36,549 nucleotides of DNA from Cyclobacteriaceae bacterium (GCA_013140555.1 JABFSO010000454.1:1-36549), one strand, 5' to 3'; positions 9,104 through 17,942 are shown, counted from the stretch's first letter. A program made the numbers and translations. Notes: a model not told the origin generated them from the sequence alone.

Positions 9104-10054
9104 GTAGCCCCACTCATTATCAAACCACGCCAGAAGTTTGGCGTGTGTGCCATTGGTAACTTTCGTGAGCGTGCCATCCACCAACGAAGAGTGTGGATTA
9201 CTGAGCACGTCCGATGACACAATCGGATCAAACGTAATGGCTATTGTATTTTTCATTTCAGCTTTTGCTTTGTGGAGGATCAGTTCGTTCAAAGCATCAG
9301 CACTGAAATTATTCTTTAACACCAACGAAATATCTGCCAACGCCCCACAAGGAATGGGCACACGCGTGGACATGGTTTCTATTTTTCCGCTCAAAGCGGG
9401 AAAGATCGTTTCAAGTACAGGCCGGATGTTCACTTCAAAGGGAATGATTGAATGTGCGGCTGCTCTGCCTCTGCGCAATCCTTTATAAGGTGCATCGATT
9501 AATTGTTGTCGTGTAGTGTAGCCCTGAATGACGTTAATGTGCACTGACTCAATGCCGATGGCCTGCTGAACAATATGCAAAAGAGGAGCCACGCAATTAA
9601 TGGTGCAATCGCCCGGAGAAACCAATGTTGAAGGCTGCTGATCATTCACACTCCAAATGGTAGAAGGCAAATCTTTCGAATAGGTAGTGAGTAGAACTTT
9701 CTTTGCTCCCACCTCAACATGTTGCTGCATTTCAGAAGAGTGTGTGAACAGGCCGGTTGCTTCAATCACTATATCAATAGTAAGCTGTTGCCACTTCAGT
9801 TTAGAAATATCCGGTTGCTGGGTGTAGATGATCTCATGCCCATCAATTAAAAATCCATTGGGTGTAGGTTCAATATCGGTGGTGAAAGTGCCGTGGATGG
9901 AATCGTACTTAATCAAATAAATTAAATTTTCTTTGGGCATCAAGTCGTTGACGGCAATCAAATGATGTAGCTGACCGCGCTGGTGTAACACCCGAAAGAG
10001 CGTGCGGCCAATTCGTCCCATTCCATTAATAGCATATCGGGTCATAGCTTCCAT
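9062..10054 (-). CDS. Glyceraldehyde-3-phosphate/erythrose-4-phosphate dehydrogenase-like protein (divergent active site)
   Basis: MTRYAINGMGRIGRTLFRVL Rossmann start; CTINCVAPLL; RAAAHSIIP; DNEWGYSNR. Start may be the ATG at 10045. Confidence 0.9.
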   Translation of the reverse strand: MEAMTRYAINGMGRIGRTLFRVLHQRGQLHHLIAVNDLMPKENLIYLIKYDSIHGTFTTDIEPTPNGFLIDGHEIIYTQQPDISKLKWQQLTIDIVIEATGLFTHSSEMQQHVEVGAKKVLLTTYSKDLPSTIWSVNDQQPSTLVSPGDCTINCVAPLLHIVQQAIGIESVHINVIQGYTTRQQLIDAPYKGLRRGRAAAHSIIPFEVNIRPVLETIFPALSGKIETMSTRVPIPCGALADISLVLKNNFSADALNELILHKAKAEMKNTIAITFDPIVSSDVLSNPHSSLVDGTLTKVTNGTHAKLLAWFDNEWGYSNRLADWLIKMSS

Positions 10055-10197
10055 TTAGTCAGTGCAATTTTACTAAGAATACTGATCGAACGCGCTACCC
10101 ATTTAAATGTTCGTGTTCGTTACTCATAAAAACGGTTAATTACTCATTATCCATTGCATTCGGCTCAAAATCGTCTAACCACAAAAGTATGCTGCCG

Positions 10198-10205
10198 TAT
10201 GTTTG
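10198..10205 (+). promoter_or_regulatory. possible Bacteroidetes -7 element (TAnnTTTG)
   Basis: TATGTTTG 27 nt upstream of the ATG at 10232; no clear -33 TTG seen. Confidence 0.3.
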
Positions 10206-10231
10206 CATAACAAAACAAAAAAAACTCCCTC

Positions 10232-10816
10232 ATGAAAAACTGGATCATCCTCACCATTTGTTCGTTCGCTATCATCAGCTGTAGCAAAGACGAAACCGTA
10301 ACACCCACTATTGTTGAATCGCCTCTCAGCACATTTTTATCATCTAAAACAGGTTTGACATTCGACACTTTCAAATCTGACTCCTACTCGCTGGGTTACG
10401 AATTTAAAACCACAGCCGATGGCTCGGTAACAGCTTTAGGTTGCTCTTCAACGGAAGCCGGAACTTTTGCCTTGCAACTGTACCAGGTAGACAGCGTGAA
10501 TAATACCGGAACCTTGGTTGCTTCTGCGTCTATTGATTTAACCGCGAGTGATATTGCCAATCGCAAATTCAATTACAAAACATTGGCGCAAAAAGTAGCG
10601 ATTAGTAAAGGTGTCTATTATCGTGTAACCTATTCTGTAGAAAACAAAACATTTGAGCGTCTTCAGGCATCGAATAATCCATCGATGACTTTTCCCATCA
10701 CATCTGCCAATAAAAAGGTGTTGATCAAAAGAGGTGTGTATGGAGGTGTCAGTTCATTTCCAAATCAGTATTGGGATGTACTGTACATGGCTGATGCGAA
10801 ATTAGAATTTAAATAG
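10232..10816 (+). CDS. predicted lipoprotein
   Basis: Lipobox-like N-terminus MKNWIILTICSFAIISCSKDE; beta-rich remainder. Confidence 0.8.
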   Translation: MKNWIILTICSFAIISCSKDETVTPTIVESPLSTFLSSKTGLTFDTFKSDSYSLGYEFKTTADGSVTALGCSSTEAGTFALQLYQVDSVNNTGTLVASASIDLTASDIANRKFNYKTLAQKVAISKGVYYRVTYSVENKTFERLQASNNPSMTFPITSANKKVLIKRGVYGGVSSFPNQYWDVLYMADAKLEFK

Positions 10817-10839
10817 AGATTTACCATCGCTAACAAAAG

Positions 10840-10867
10840 ACCGAAGGCAACCCCTTCGGTTTTTTTT
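10840..10867 (+). terminator. rho-independent terminator
   Basis: Perfect 8-bp stem accgaagg-caacc-ccttcggt followed by a T run, just downstream of the lipoprotein gene. Confidence 0.85.
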
Positions 10868-10942
10868 ATGCCTTCAAAAAAAAGAGCTATCGCAATTTTT
10901 CAATTATTTTTTATCTTGAAGACTTAACCCCAAAACCTACCT

Positions 10943-11926
10943 ATGCAAAAAATTTTATCGTATGTACTTTTTGCCATTGGCTTTGTCATTGTGACCGTGG
11001 CCGGATTATTCTTCTATGTAAAATTCGCCTTGCCCAATGTGGGCGAAGCGGAAAACATTACCATTCCTGCAACATCCGAACAGATTGAGCGCGGAAAATA
11101 TTTAGCGAATGCGGTGGCCGTTTGTATGGATTGCCACTCTACCCGCGATTGGTCAAAATTTTCCGGGCCGCTTACTCCCGGCACACTTGGTCAGGGAGGC
11201 GAGCGCTTTGATCACAGCATGGGCCTGCCCGGAATTTTTTATTCTAAAAACATTACGCCTTCCGCTATCAGCCGCTATACCGATGGTGAGCTGTATCGGG
11301 TAATCACCACCGGTGTTACCAAAGAAGGAAGAGCGATGTTTCCATTGATGCCCTATTTGTATTATGGAAAAATGGATAAAGAAGACATTTACGCCATCAT
11401 TGCTTACTTACGCACCATTCCTTCGCTTCAACATGAAGTACCTTCTTCCAATGCAGATTTTCCGGTGAACGTAATCATGAATACCATTCCTACCAAAGCA
11501 CAACCCCAAACAAAGCCTGCTCCCAGTGATATGCTTGCCTATGGCGCATATATGACCAATGCGGCAGCCTGCATGGAGTGTCATACCAAAGTAAATGATC
11601 AGGGGCAAGTAATTCCGGAAGTTGCCTTTGGTGGTGGCCGGGCATTTCAATATCCGGATGGCTCGGTAGTAACATCCTCTAACATTACATCCGATGCTGA
11701 AACAGGTATTGGCAATTGGAGCGAAGAAGCTTTTGTGCAGCGATTCAAAACCTATGCCGATAGTTCATATGTAACTCCGGCTGTTGCAAAAGGAGAATTT
11801 CAAACCGTTATGCCCTGGACAATGTATGCGCAGATGAAACGCGAAGACTTAGTAGCGATTTATAACTATCTAAAAACCGTTAAGCCTATCAACCAAAAGA
11901 TCGTAAAGTTTACTGCTTCGCGCTAA
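10943..11926 (+). CDS. membrane-anchored diheme cytochrome c
   Basis: N-terminal TM segment; two CxxCH motifs (CMDCHS, CMECHT). Confidence 0.92.
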   Translation: MQKILSYVLFAIGFVIVTVAGLFFYVKFALPNVGEAENITIPATSEQIERGKYLANAVAVCMDCHSTRDWSKFSGPLTPGTLGQGGERFDHSMGLPGIFYSKNITPSAISRYTDGELYRVITTGVTKEGRAMFPLMPYLYYGKMDKEDIYAIIAYLRTIPSLQHEVPSSNADFPVNVIMNTIPTKAQPQTKPAPSDMLAYGAYMTNAAACMECHTKVNDQGQVIPEVAFGGGRAFQYPDGSVVTSSNITSDAETGIGNWSEEAFVQRFKTYADSSYVTPAVAKGEFQTVMPWTMYAQMKREDLVAIYNYLKTVKPINQKIVKFTASR

Positions 11927-11936
11927 ATTCTTCTAT

Positions 11937-11980
11937 CCCTCTGTGCACCAATAGCAAATGACGCACAGGGGTTATTTCTT
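11937..11980 (+). terminator. possible terminator hairpin
   Basis: ccctctgtgc ... gcacagggg inverted repeat (one bulge) followed by a T-rich stretch after the cytochrome stop. Confidence 0.45.
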
Positions 11981-12044
11981 TCGCACGAACTTTTTTTGGT
12001 GCAGGGGAAATTACAATGTAGCTTGCGCCCGAATTATCCAACCT

Positions 12045-12269
12045 ATGAGCGCAACAAAGATTATCATCAACAACAACGGTTCTATTAAAGTAGAGGGCGA
12101 TTTTGAAATTGTAGATAGCCAGGGCAATGCCTATGGCCTACAGGGCAGAACAGTCATTGGTCTTTGCCGGTGTGGCCTTTCTGCCAACAAACCTTTTTGC
12201 GATGGCTCGCATAAAGAGAAATTTACACATCAAGCCACGGCTTTCGAATTGCCTCCTCGTAAAGTCTAA
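12045..12269 (+). CDS. CDGSH iron-sulfur domain protein
   Basis: CRCGLSANKPFCDGSHKEKF. ORF opens at 11958, but MSATKIII... at 12045 is the plausible start. Confidence 0.85.
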   Translation: MSATKIIINNNGSIKVEGDFEIVDSQGNAYGLQGRTVIGLCRCGLSANKPFCDGSHKEKFTHQATAFELPPRKV

Positions 12270-12304
12270 TAATCTAAGCCAAACGATTTAATTTAAAATT
12301 AAGA

Positions 12305-12751
12305 ATGAAAAAAATTGTAGAAGCCCGCAAACTGCTGGGTGTAGATAAAGATATTGACCTGAAAGAACTAAAATCGATCTATCGCACATTCATGAAAGAT
12401 TGGCATCCGGATAAGTTTCATGATAATCCTCAAGGGAAATTGGAAGCCGAAGAGAAAAGCAAAAATTTTATAGAAGCGTATCACCTACTGGTGAGCGTAG
12501 CGCCAGAAACCCATGAGTTGCAGTTGGAGCAATATACCAATGTGATTACTACCTCGCGCATTGCCGACTTTCAATACAAATCGCAAACCTTGCAAGTGAA
12601 TTTTGTGGATGGCAGTTGTTACGAATACTTCGGGCTACCCAAAAACATTTATCAAAAGTTGGTTAACTCCGATACACCCGATCGGTTTGCCCGCAGGCAC
12701 ATCTATCATTCATACATTTATCGCAAAACCAGTAAGGCAAACGAAGCATAA
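12305..12751 (+). CDS. J-domain + KTSC-domain fusion protein
   Basis: N-terminal J-domain with HPD (WHPDKF); C-terminal FVDGSCYEYFGLPKNIYQKLVNSDTPDRFARRHIYHSYIYRK matches KTSC layout. Confidence 0.8.
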   Translation: MKKIVEARKLLGVDKDIDLKELKSIYRTFMKDWHPDKFHDNPQGKLEAEEKSKNFIEAYHLLVSVAPETHELQLEQYTNVITTSRIADFQYKSQTLQVNFVDGSCYEYFGLPKNIYQKLVNSDTPDRFARRHIYHSYIYRKTSKANEA

Positions 12752-12824
12752 TTGATCGGCTCGCGTTCAAATTAGAATTACTGCCCACATTCACGATTCA
12801 TCGAATTTCTGAGGTTCGTGCAAG

Positions 12825-12848
12825 TTTATTCGCAAGAAGGCGAATAAA
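12825..12848. repeat. perfect 9-bp inverted repeat (hairpin)
   Basis: tttattcgc-aagaag-gcgaataaa between the J/KTSC gene and the next gene. Confidence 0.7.
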
Positions 12849-12903
12849 ATATTTCCAAAAATCATTACTATTGGTCATTGTTAACCCCAAAAACGTTTAT
12901 ACC

Positions 12904-13269
12904 ATGGCTAAAAAAAAGAAAAAGTTATTGCGCTTCCGCGGGAATGAAGGGAGTGCAATGGATGAAAAAGTAGTGAAGAAGTGGATTCAGCAACACGAAG
13001 ATCACCACGTAACAAAGGCCCATTTCTTTGGTCGCGAGATCATTGAAAAAATATTGCGCCAACCAGACTGTGTGGGTATTCGAATTTATTATGCGCTCGA
13101 TGACGAAGGACAGAAGCAGTTGATTTTAGTTGGAGCCGATGAAAAAGGAAACAACCTATGGCCTAGCACCAAAACCAATCGTAAAAAAGGATTGATGGGT
13201 GATGGTGGCGGAAATACTGTAGCTGATGGATCAACTCCATGCCCACCTAATTGCCCACCAAAAGGCTAA
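12904..13269 (+). CDS. small conserved-looking protein with Cys/Pro tail
   Basis: ORF opens at 12871; MAKKKKKLLRFRG at 12904 is the likely start. Body ...GIRIYYALDDEGQKQLILVGADEKGNN..., tail DGSTPCPPNCPPKG. Confidence 0.7.
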   Translation: MAKKKKKLLRFRGNEGSAMDEKVVKKWIQQHEDHHVTKAHFFGREIIEKILRQPDCVGIRIYYALDDEGQKQLILVGADEKGNNLWPSTKTNRKKGLMGDGGGNTVADGSTPCPPNCPPKG

Positions 13270-13273
13270 AAGC

Positions 13274-13927
13274 ATGGCAGCGGACTATAGACTATTCTGG
13301 ATAGTTGCATGGATCTCAATTTTATCTGCATTGGTTCGATTTTTTATTGGAATAAAAGGATATAATGTTCGAATCATTGGCCTTAAAGTAATATGTGCTT
13401 TTTGCCTTATAGCTTTTTGTTTCGATACATTTTCAACAATGTATCCTCGCTATGCAAATACATCGAATAATATCTATCGATTATTTGAGTTCATCACCCT
13501 GTTGTATGTCTATTACATTATTTGGAAAAATGACAAAAACAGAATAGTCTATCTAATATTAGGATTAGCATATTTACTTTTCTTCGTTGCGGAGTTATTG
13601 CTTTTCTCATCAAAGCAACTTAACGCTTATAGTATTACACTAACGTCTTTTGTTTTTATCGTTTTTGCGGTGCGGTATTTTTATTTGCTAATGCGCGATT
13701 TACCAACCGATCAGATTCAAAGGCTACCCATGTTTTGGATCAATACTGGTGTATTAATCTACTTCGCGGGTAGTCTTTTTTTATTCGCTATGCGCAATTA
13801 TCTTATTTCCGCTTTTCACGATAATCAAACTATTTATTGGAGTGTCCACAATTTTTTGAATATAGTTAAAAACTTACTCTTTGCTGTTGCCTTATGGCAG
13901 GACCTACGGAAACCCAAGCCTATCTAA
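13274..13927 (+). CDS. multi-pass (about 7 TM) membrane protein
   Basis: Serial hydrophobic helices; likely start MAADYRLFW at 13274 (ORF opens at 13226). Confidence 0.8.
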   Translation: MAADYRLFWIVAWISILSALVRFFIGIKGYNVRIIGLKVICAFCLIAFCFDTFSTMYPRYANTSNNIYRLFEFITLLYVYYIIWKNDKNRIVYLILGLAYLLFFVAELLLFSSKQLNAYSITLTSFVFIVFAVRYFYLLMRDLPTDQIQRLPMFWINTGVLIYFAGSLFLFAMRNYLISAFHDNQTIYWSVHNFLNIVKNLLFAVALWQDLRKPKPI

Positions 13928-14688
13928 TTTTTGCCGTTGGCTCATTGGCCATGCTATTCATGGCTGGAGCCATCATCATCTTTGTTGCTTTTTATCAAAA
14001 ACGGATGCTCAATGAACAGCTCCGCAGGCAATCCATGGAGGCCGAATACCAACGTAAGTTGCTCGAAGCCCAACTAGAATCGCAGGAGCGGGAGCGCGCC
14101 CGCGTGTCAAAAGATCTACACGATGATGTTGGACTGATGCTACAAGCGCTTCGCACCACTACCTTGGCGGTAATTCATCAGGCGCCCGAAGAAGACCGTC
14201 AAGAAGTACAACAAATGGTTTCGGAAATTACCGAGTCGGTACGCAGAATTTCCTGGGATTTGATGCCCTCCAGCCTGGAGCGCTTTGGCCTCACAGAAAC
14301 CATTGATGAACTTTGCATGCGCCTTCACAAAAGAGGGTTACCTGTGCATTTCGAATTAGAAGGTGTTGCTATATCTCTAACTAAACGAAACGAAGTGCTG
14401 CTCTATCGGATGACGCAAGAGATGGTGAACAATGCTTTGAAACACGCCAAAGCTTCCTCCATTGATGTGAAATTGCAATGGCATACCGACAAGCTGATGT
14501 TGCAAGTAAAGGATAACGGGGTTGGGTTTGAATTACCCACCAGCGTCAACTACTCCCCCATAGGCAGTGGCCTAGGTTTACTTAGTTTAAAAAGTCGTGC
14601 TGATTTATTGTACGCACAGCTTACCTTTGAAAAAAATTCACCATCCGGCACCGTTATATCCGTAACCCTCCCTCTTCTCCATGGCTAA
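13894..14688 (+). CDS. membrane sensor histidine kinase, HisKA_3/NarX type
   Basis: N-terminal TM; H-box ERARVSKDLHDDVGLMLQALR; ATPase motifs NNALKHAKA, VKDNGVGFE, GSGLGLLSLKSRA. Confidence 0.93.
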   Translation: MAGPTETQAYLIFAVGSLAMLFMAGAIIIFVAFYQKRMLNEQLRRQSMEAEYQRKLLEAQLESQERERARVSKDLHDDVGLMLQALRTTTLAVIHQAPEEDRQEVQQMVSEITESVRRISWDLMPSSLERFGLTETIDELCMRLHKRGLPVHFELEGVAISLTKRNEVLLYRMTQEMVNNALKHAKASSIDVKLQWHTDKLMLQVKDNGVGFELPTSVNYSPIGSGLGLLSLKSRADLLYAQLTFEKNSPSGTVISVTLPLLHG

Positions 14689-15343
14689 AATTGATGTTTG
14701 TGTTGTTGATGATCACCAAATTTTCCGCAAGGCCATGATGCGGTTGCTCAAAACCTTTAAGCGGGTTAATGAGGTAACGGAAGCTGAAAACGGACAAGCC
14801 TGTCTTCAATTTTTAAAACAACAGGCGCAACTTCCACAAGTATTGCTACTCGATTTGGAGATGCCTGTAATGAATGGCGTTGATTGTGCCGAAGCTGTTC
14901 TAAAGAAATATCCCGACATCAAGATCATCATTCTCACCATGCACGATAGTGAAAAGTACATGCTCTACTTGATGGAAATGGGTGTGCATTCTTTTCTCTT
15001 AAAAAATACCGGTCCTGAAGAATTGGAGTTAGCCATTCAGCATGTGGTGGACAATGATTTTTACCACAACGAATTATTGAACAGCGTGCTGCGCAAAGGC
15101 ATTCATCAGAATGGCAAGAAAATGGAGAAACCTGCTTTTGCAAAACTGGCCGACCTCACTGATCGTGAACAAGAAGTGCTACGCATGATCTGTCAGGAAA
15201 TGAGTGTGAAAGATATGGCGCTCAATCTGGGTGTGGCGCCTAGTTCTGTGCAAACCTATAAGACTCGGATTATGGCCAAGCTTGGCATCAAAAATACCAT
15301 TGGGTTGCTGCGCTTTGCCCTCGAAACCGGGCTAATTTTGTAA
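14681..15343 (+). CDS. NarL/LuxR-family response regulator
   Basis: Receiver VVDDHQIFRKAM...LLLDLEMPVMNG; LuxR HTH LTDREQEVLRMICQEMSVKDMALNLGVAPSSVQTYKTRIMAKL. Confidence 0.95.
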   Translation: MAKIDVCVVDDHQIFRKAMMRLLKTFKRVNEVTEAENGQACLQFLKQQAQLPQVLLLDLEMPVMNGVDCAEAVLKKYPDIKIIILTMHDSEKYMLYLMEMGVHSFLLKNTGPEELELAIQHVVDNDFYHNELLNSVLRKGIHQNGKKMEKPAFAKLADLTDREQEVLRMICQEMSVKDMALNLGVAPSSVQTYKTRIMAKLGIKNTIGLLRFALETGLIL

Positions 15344-15349
15344 AACCCG

Positions 15350-15392
15350 CTTGTCGTTTTTTCGCTACAAACTTGTCGTTTTTTCGCTACAA
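15350..15392. repeat. two tandem 21-bp direct repeats
   Basis: cttgtcgttttttcgctacaa at 15350-15370 and 15372-15392, identical, one base apart. Confidence 0.95.
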
Positions 15393-15531
15393 GCATTTTT
15401 TCAAAACCGCTTAAACGCTTCAAATTCGCGCTTTTCAGAGCGAGCGTTTTTTCAGCTCTTCAAAAATCAAAATTCCTTTTTTTAATAGTCTGCATCTTCG
15501 GTACGGTTTAGGGTTTTTTAATCACGTACAG

Positions 15532-15873
15532 ATGAAGGTATTGGTAGTTCACCGGCAAGAAGCAGTTCTCGACAGCATCACACAGCAGTTGGCGAAGTGG
15601 CATGTAGAAATTTACAACAACGGACTAGATGCTCTGTTGGCAGCGCGTATTGAAGCATTTGATTTGATCTTATGCGGCAAAGACTTGCCGGTGGTTACCG
15701 GTATCGAAATGGTTCGATCGCTACGAAACTTCGGACTCAACAAATTAACACCTGTCATACTTCTGGCCGATGGCACCGAAAGTGAAGAGCACGCTCGCAT
15801 TTACCAAATGCTGAATGTGAACCTGCTAACCATGACAGAGATTGAAGAAATGAAAAACCTAAATATAGAATGA
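15532..15873 (+). CDS. stand-alone receiver-like (CheY-like) domain lacking phosphorylation residues
   Basis: MKVLVVHRQEAVLDSITQQL... DLILCGKDLPVVTGIEMVRSLR ... TPVILLADGTES follows a receiver fold, with Gly at the phospho-Asp position. Confidence 0.8.
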   Translation: MKVLVVHRQEAVLDSITQQLAKWHVEIYNNGLDALLAARIEAFDLILCGKDLPVVTGIEMVRSLRNFGLNKLTPVILLADGTESEEHARIYQMLNVNLLTMTEIEEMKNLNIE

Positions 15874-16274
15874 GTACAATAGCCCCCCCTGTTAACTCAG
15901 CTTATCAACTTGGTTTACTCCATTTTGTACACGTGCTAATGGCTGCCGATGGCATCATTCATCAGCGCGAACAAATGGTATTAGAAGAAATCAAACGCGA
16001 AGAAAATATATCACCCGACTTGTTTAATGAATTCTGCTATTCAATTGTAGGCAAAAATGAATTGCAGGTTTTCAGAGAAGGCGTTGAATTACTCAACAGT
16101 GTGAGTGATCAAGACAGGCTGTGTGCACTGGTTCAATTATACCGGCTTTCAGAAGCAGACGAAAATATTCATGAAGAAGAAGTTCGCTTTTTATTCAACT
16201 CGCTCAAGCATACAAAAGTAGATTTTGAGGATGTGGTGCTGGCTTCTCGTTTGGCTAAAAGCAAAAATATATAG
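15870..16274 (+). CDS. TerB-like domain protein
   Basis: HVLMAADGIIHQREQMVLEEIKREE and ADENIHEEEVRFLFNSL show TerB-like repeats; start overlaps the upstream stop (ATGA). Confidence 0.7.
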   Translation: MSTIAPPVNSAYQLGLLHFVHVLMAADGIIHQREQMVLEEIKREENISPDLFNEFCYSIVGKNELQVFREGVELLNSVSDQDRLCALVQLYRLSEADENIHEEEVRFLFNSLKHTKVDFEDVVLASRLAKSKNI

Positions 16275-16345
16275 CAGCCGAAGCTAGGGTGAGATTAGTG
16301 TAAGAGGTCGGCTGATAGAATTCGTAAAGGCATACTGAATATACT

Positions 16346-17107
16346 ATGTTACACACCACTCCCCGTGGTTGGGTACCCGATTTACCTGACCACCGCGATC
16401 AGCGTTATGACGCGCCAAATAAAGTTTTGCGCAAGCTCCCTTCCAGCGTAAACCTGACTAAACTTTGTCCTCCTGTTTATAACCAAGGCGATCTGAACAG
16501 TTGCACCGCTCATGCCATTGGTGCAGCCTATCAATTTGAGTTGCTTCGCCAAAATCGGGAAGAGGTGTTTATGCCTTCGCGCTTGTTCATTTACTACAAC
16601 GAACGGGCCATGGAAGGCAACATCAAAAGTGATAGTGGCGCCATGATTCGCAACGGCATTAAGAGTGTGAATAAGCAAGGTGTTTGTCCGGAGGATATGT
16701 GGCCCTACAACTTTGCACTATTTGCCAGCAAGCCCACCACTGCCTGTTATGCCAGAGCATTGAGTCATCAGGTGTTATCGTATCAACGTGTGAAGCGCTC
16801 GCTCACTCAAATGAAAAGTTGCCTAGCCGAAGGCTATCCATTTGTATTTGGCTTTACTGTATTCAATTCTTTCAACAGCAAAGAAGTAAAGCGCAGCGGC
16901 AAACTAAACATGCCCAAGAAAACTGAAAAAGACGATGGCGGCCACGCGGTGCTGGCGGTAGGCTATAGCGACAGCGCGAAACGATTTATTGTGCGCAACA
17001 GCTACGGGACTAAGTGGGGCAAGCAAGGATATTTCACCATGCCCTATAATTACTTATTGGATGAAGATCTGGCTGACGACTTCTGGACACTGCGCGTAAT
17101 TGAATAA
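16346..17107 (+). CDS. papain-like (C1A) cysteine protease
   Basis: Catalytic Cys region YNQGDLNSCTAHAIGAAYQFE; His region DGGHAVLAVGYSD; Asn region IVRNSYGTKWGKQGYF. No signal peptide seen. Confidence 0.92.
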   Translation: MLHTTPRGWVPDLPDHRDQRYDAPNKVLRKLPSSVNLTKLCPPVYNQGDLNSCTAHAIGAAYQFELLRQNREEVFMPSRLFIYYNERAMEGNIKSDSGAMIRNGIKSVNKQGVCPEDMWPYNFALFASKPTTACYARALSHQVLSYQRVKRSLTQMKSCLAEGYPFVFGFTVFNSFNSKEVKRSGKLNMPKKTEKDDGGHAVLAVGYSDSAKRFIVRNSYGTKWGKQGYFTMPYNYLLDEDLADDFWTLRVIE

Positions 17108-17129
17108 AATGTTTTGAAATCAAAAAACT

Positions 17130-17909
17130 ATGCCAAATTATACCCCACAACTAGCACAGGAATATCAACAGCTGTTTGATACCTGTCAGATCAAAGAGGC
17201 TAAATACAATGAAATCGATGGCTTGCTAAATAAAATTGTTGCTGGCAAGTCGCGCTACGAATCCATTACACGTTCCATTGGCGTGCCGTGGTACTTCACC
17301 GGAATCATTCATTGCATGGAATGCAACAGTAAGTTTACCACCCATCTTCATAATGGCGATCCGCTCACGGCCCGCACGGTACGAGTACCTGCGGGTGATC
17401 CCAAGACGGGCAGTCCTCCATTTACATGGGAAGCCAGCGCGATTGATGCCCTCAAGTTGAAATCACTAGAGAAGTGGACCGACTGGAGTTTGCCGGGTAT
17501 TCTATTTCAATTTGAGCGGTACAACGGATTTGGCTATCGTCCAAAAGGGATTCAATCTCCTTACCTCTGGAGTTACTCCAACCACTACACAAAAGGAAAA
17601 TATGTGGCGGATGGCGCTTACGATGACAAAGCTGTTTCAAGGCAATGCGGAGCTGCCGTGCTATTGCGAAGGATGAGTGAAAAGCAAATTGCCGTAGTCG
17701 GAGAACTGGACATGATCACACAAATCAAAGTAATAGGCGCCACTGTGAATTACGCTCCCAACACCGTTGCGATCAATGCGGAGCAGTTACAAAAATTATT
17801 AAATCGGGTAGGGCTGCATGTGCGCATTGATGGTAAAGCAGGCAAGATAACATCCGATGCCTATTTCAGCATTTCAGGAAAATATTTAAAAGGAGACACA
17901 CGCAGATAA
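17130..17909 (+). CDS. lysozyme-like protein with C-terminal peptidoglycan-binding-like domain
   Basis: GVPWYFTGIIHCMECNSKFTTHLHNGDPLTARTVRVPAG glycosidase-like block; C-terminal LQKLLNRVGLHVRIDGKAGKITSDAYFSISGKYLKGD. Confidence 0.7.
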   Translation: MPNYTPQLAQEYQQLFDTCQIKEAKYNEIDGLLNKIVAGKSRYESITRSIGVPWYFTGIIHCMECNSKFTTHLHNGDPLTARTVRVPAGDPKTGSPPFTWEASAIDALKLKSLEKWTDWSLPGILFQFERYNGFGYRPKGIQSPYLWSYSNHYTKGKYVADGAYDDKAVSRQCGAAVLLRRMSEKQIAVVGELDMITQIKVIGATVNYAPNTVAINAEQLQKLLNRVGLHVRIDGKAGKITSDAYFSISGKYLKGDTRR

Positions 17910-17942
17910 ACAGTATTAATAGATATGGAAGTAGTACAGATG

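Noticed and set aside
10165-10374. 69-aa minus-strand ORF
   Set aside because: Overlaps the lipoprotein start and its probable promoter region; no support.
15350-15392. Possible CRISPR seed
   Set aside because: Only two copies, one base apart, no spacers and no cas genes.
16275-16285. Third copy of the cagccgaagc repeat
   Set aside because: Only about 11 nt match, then sequence diverges; too short to call a repeat copy without genome-wide statistics.
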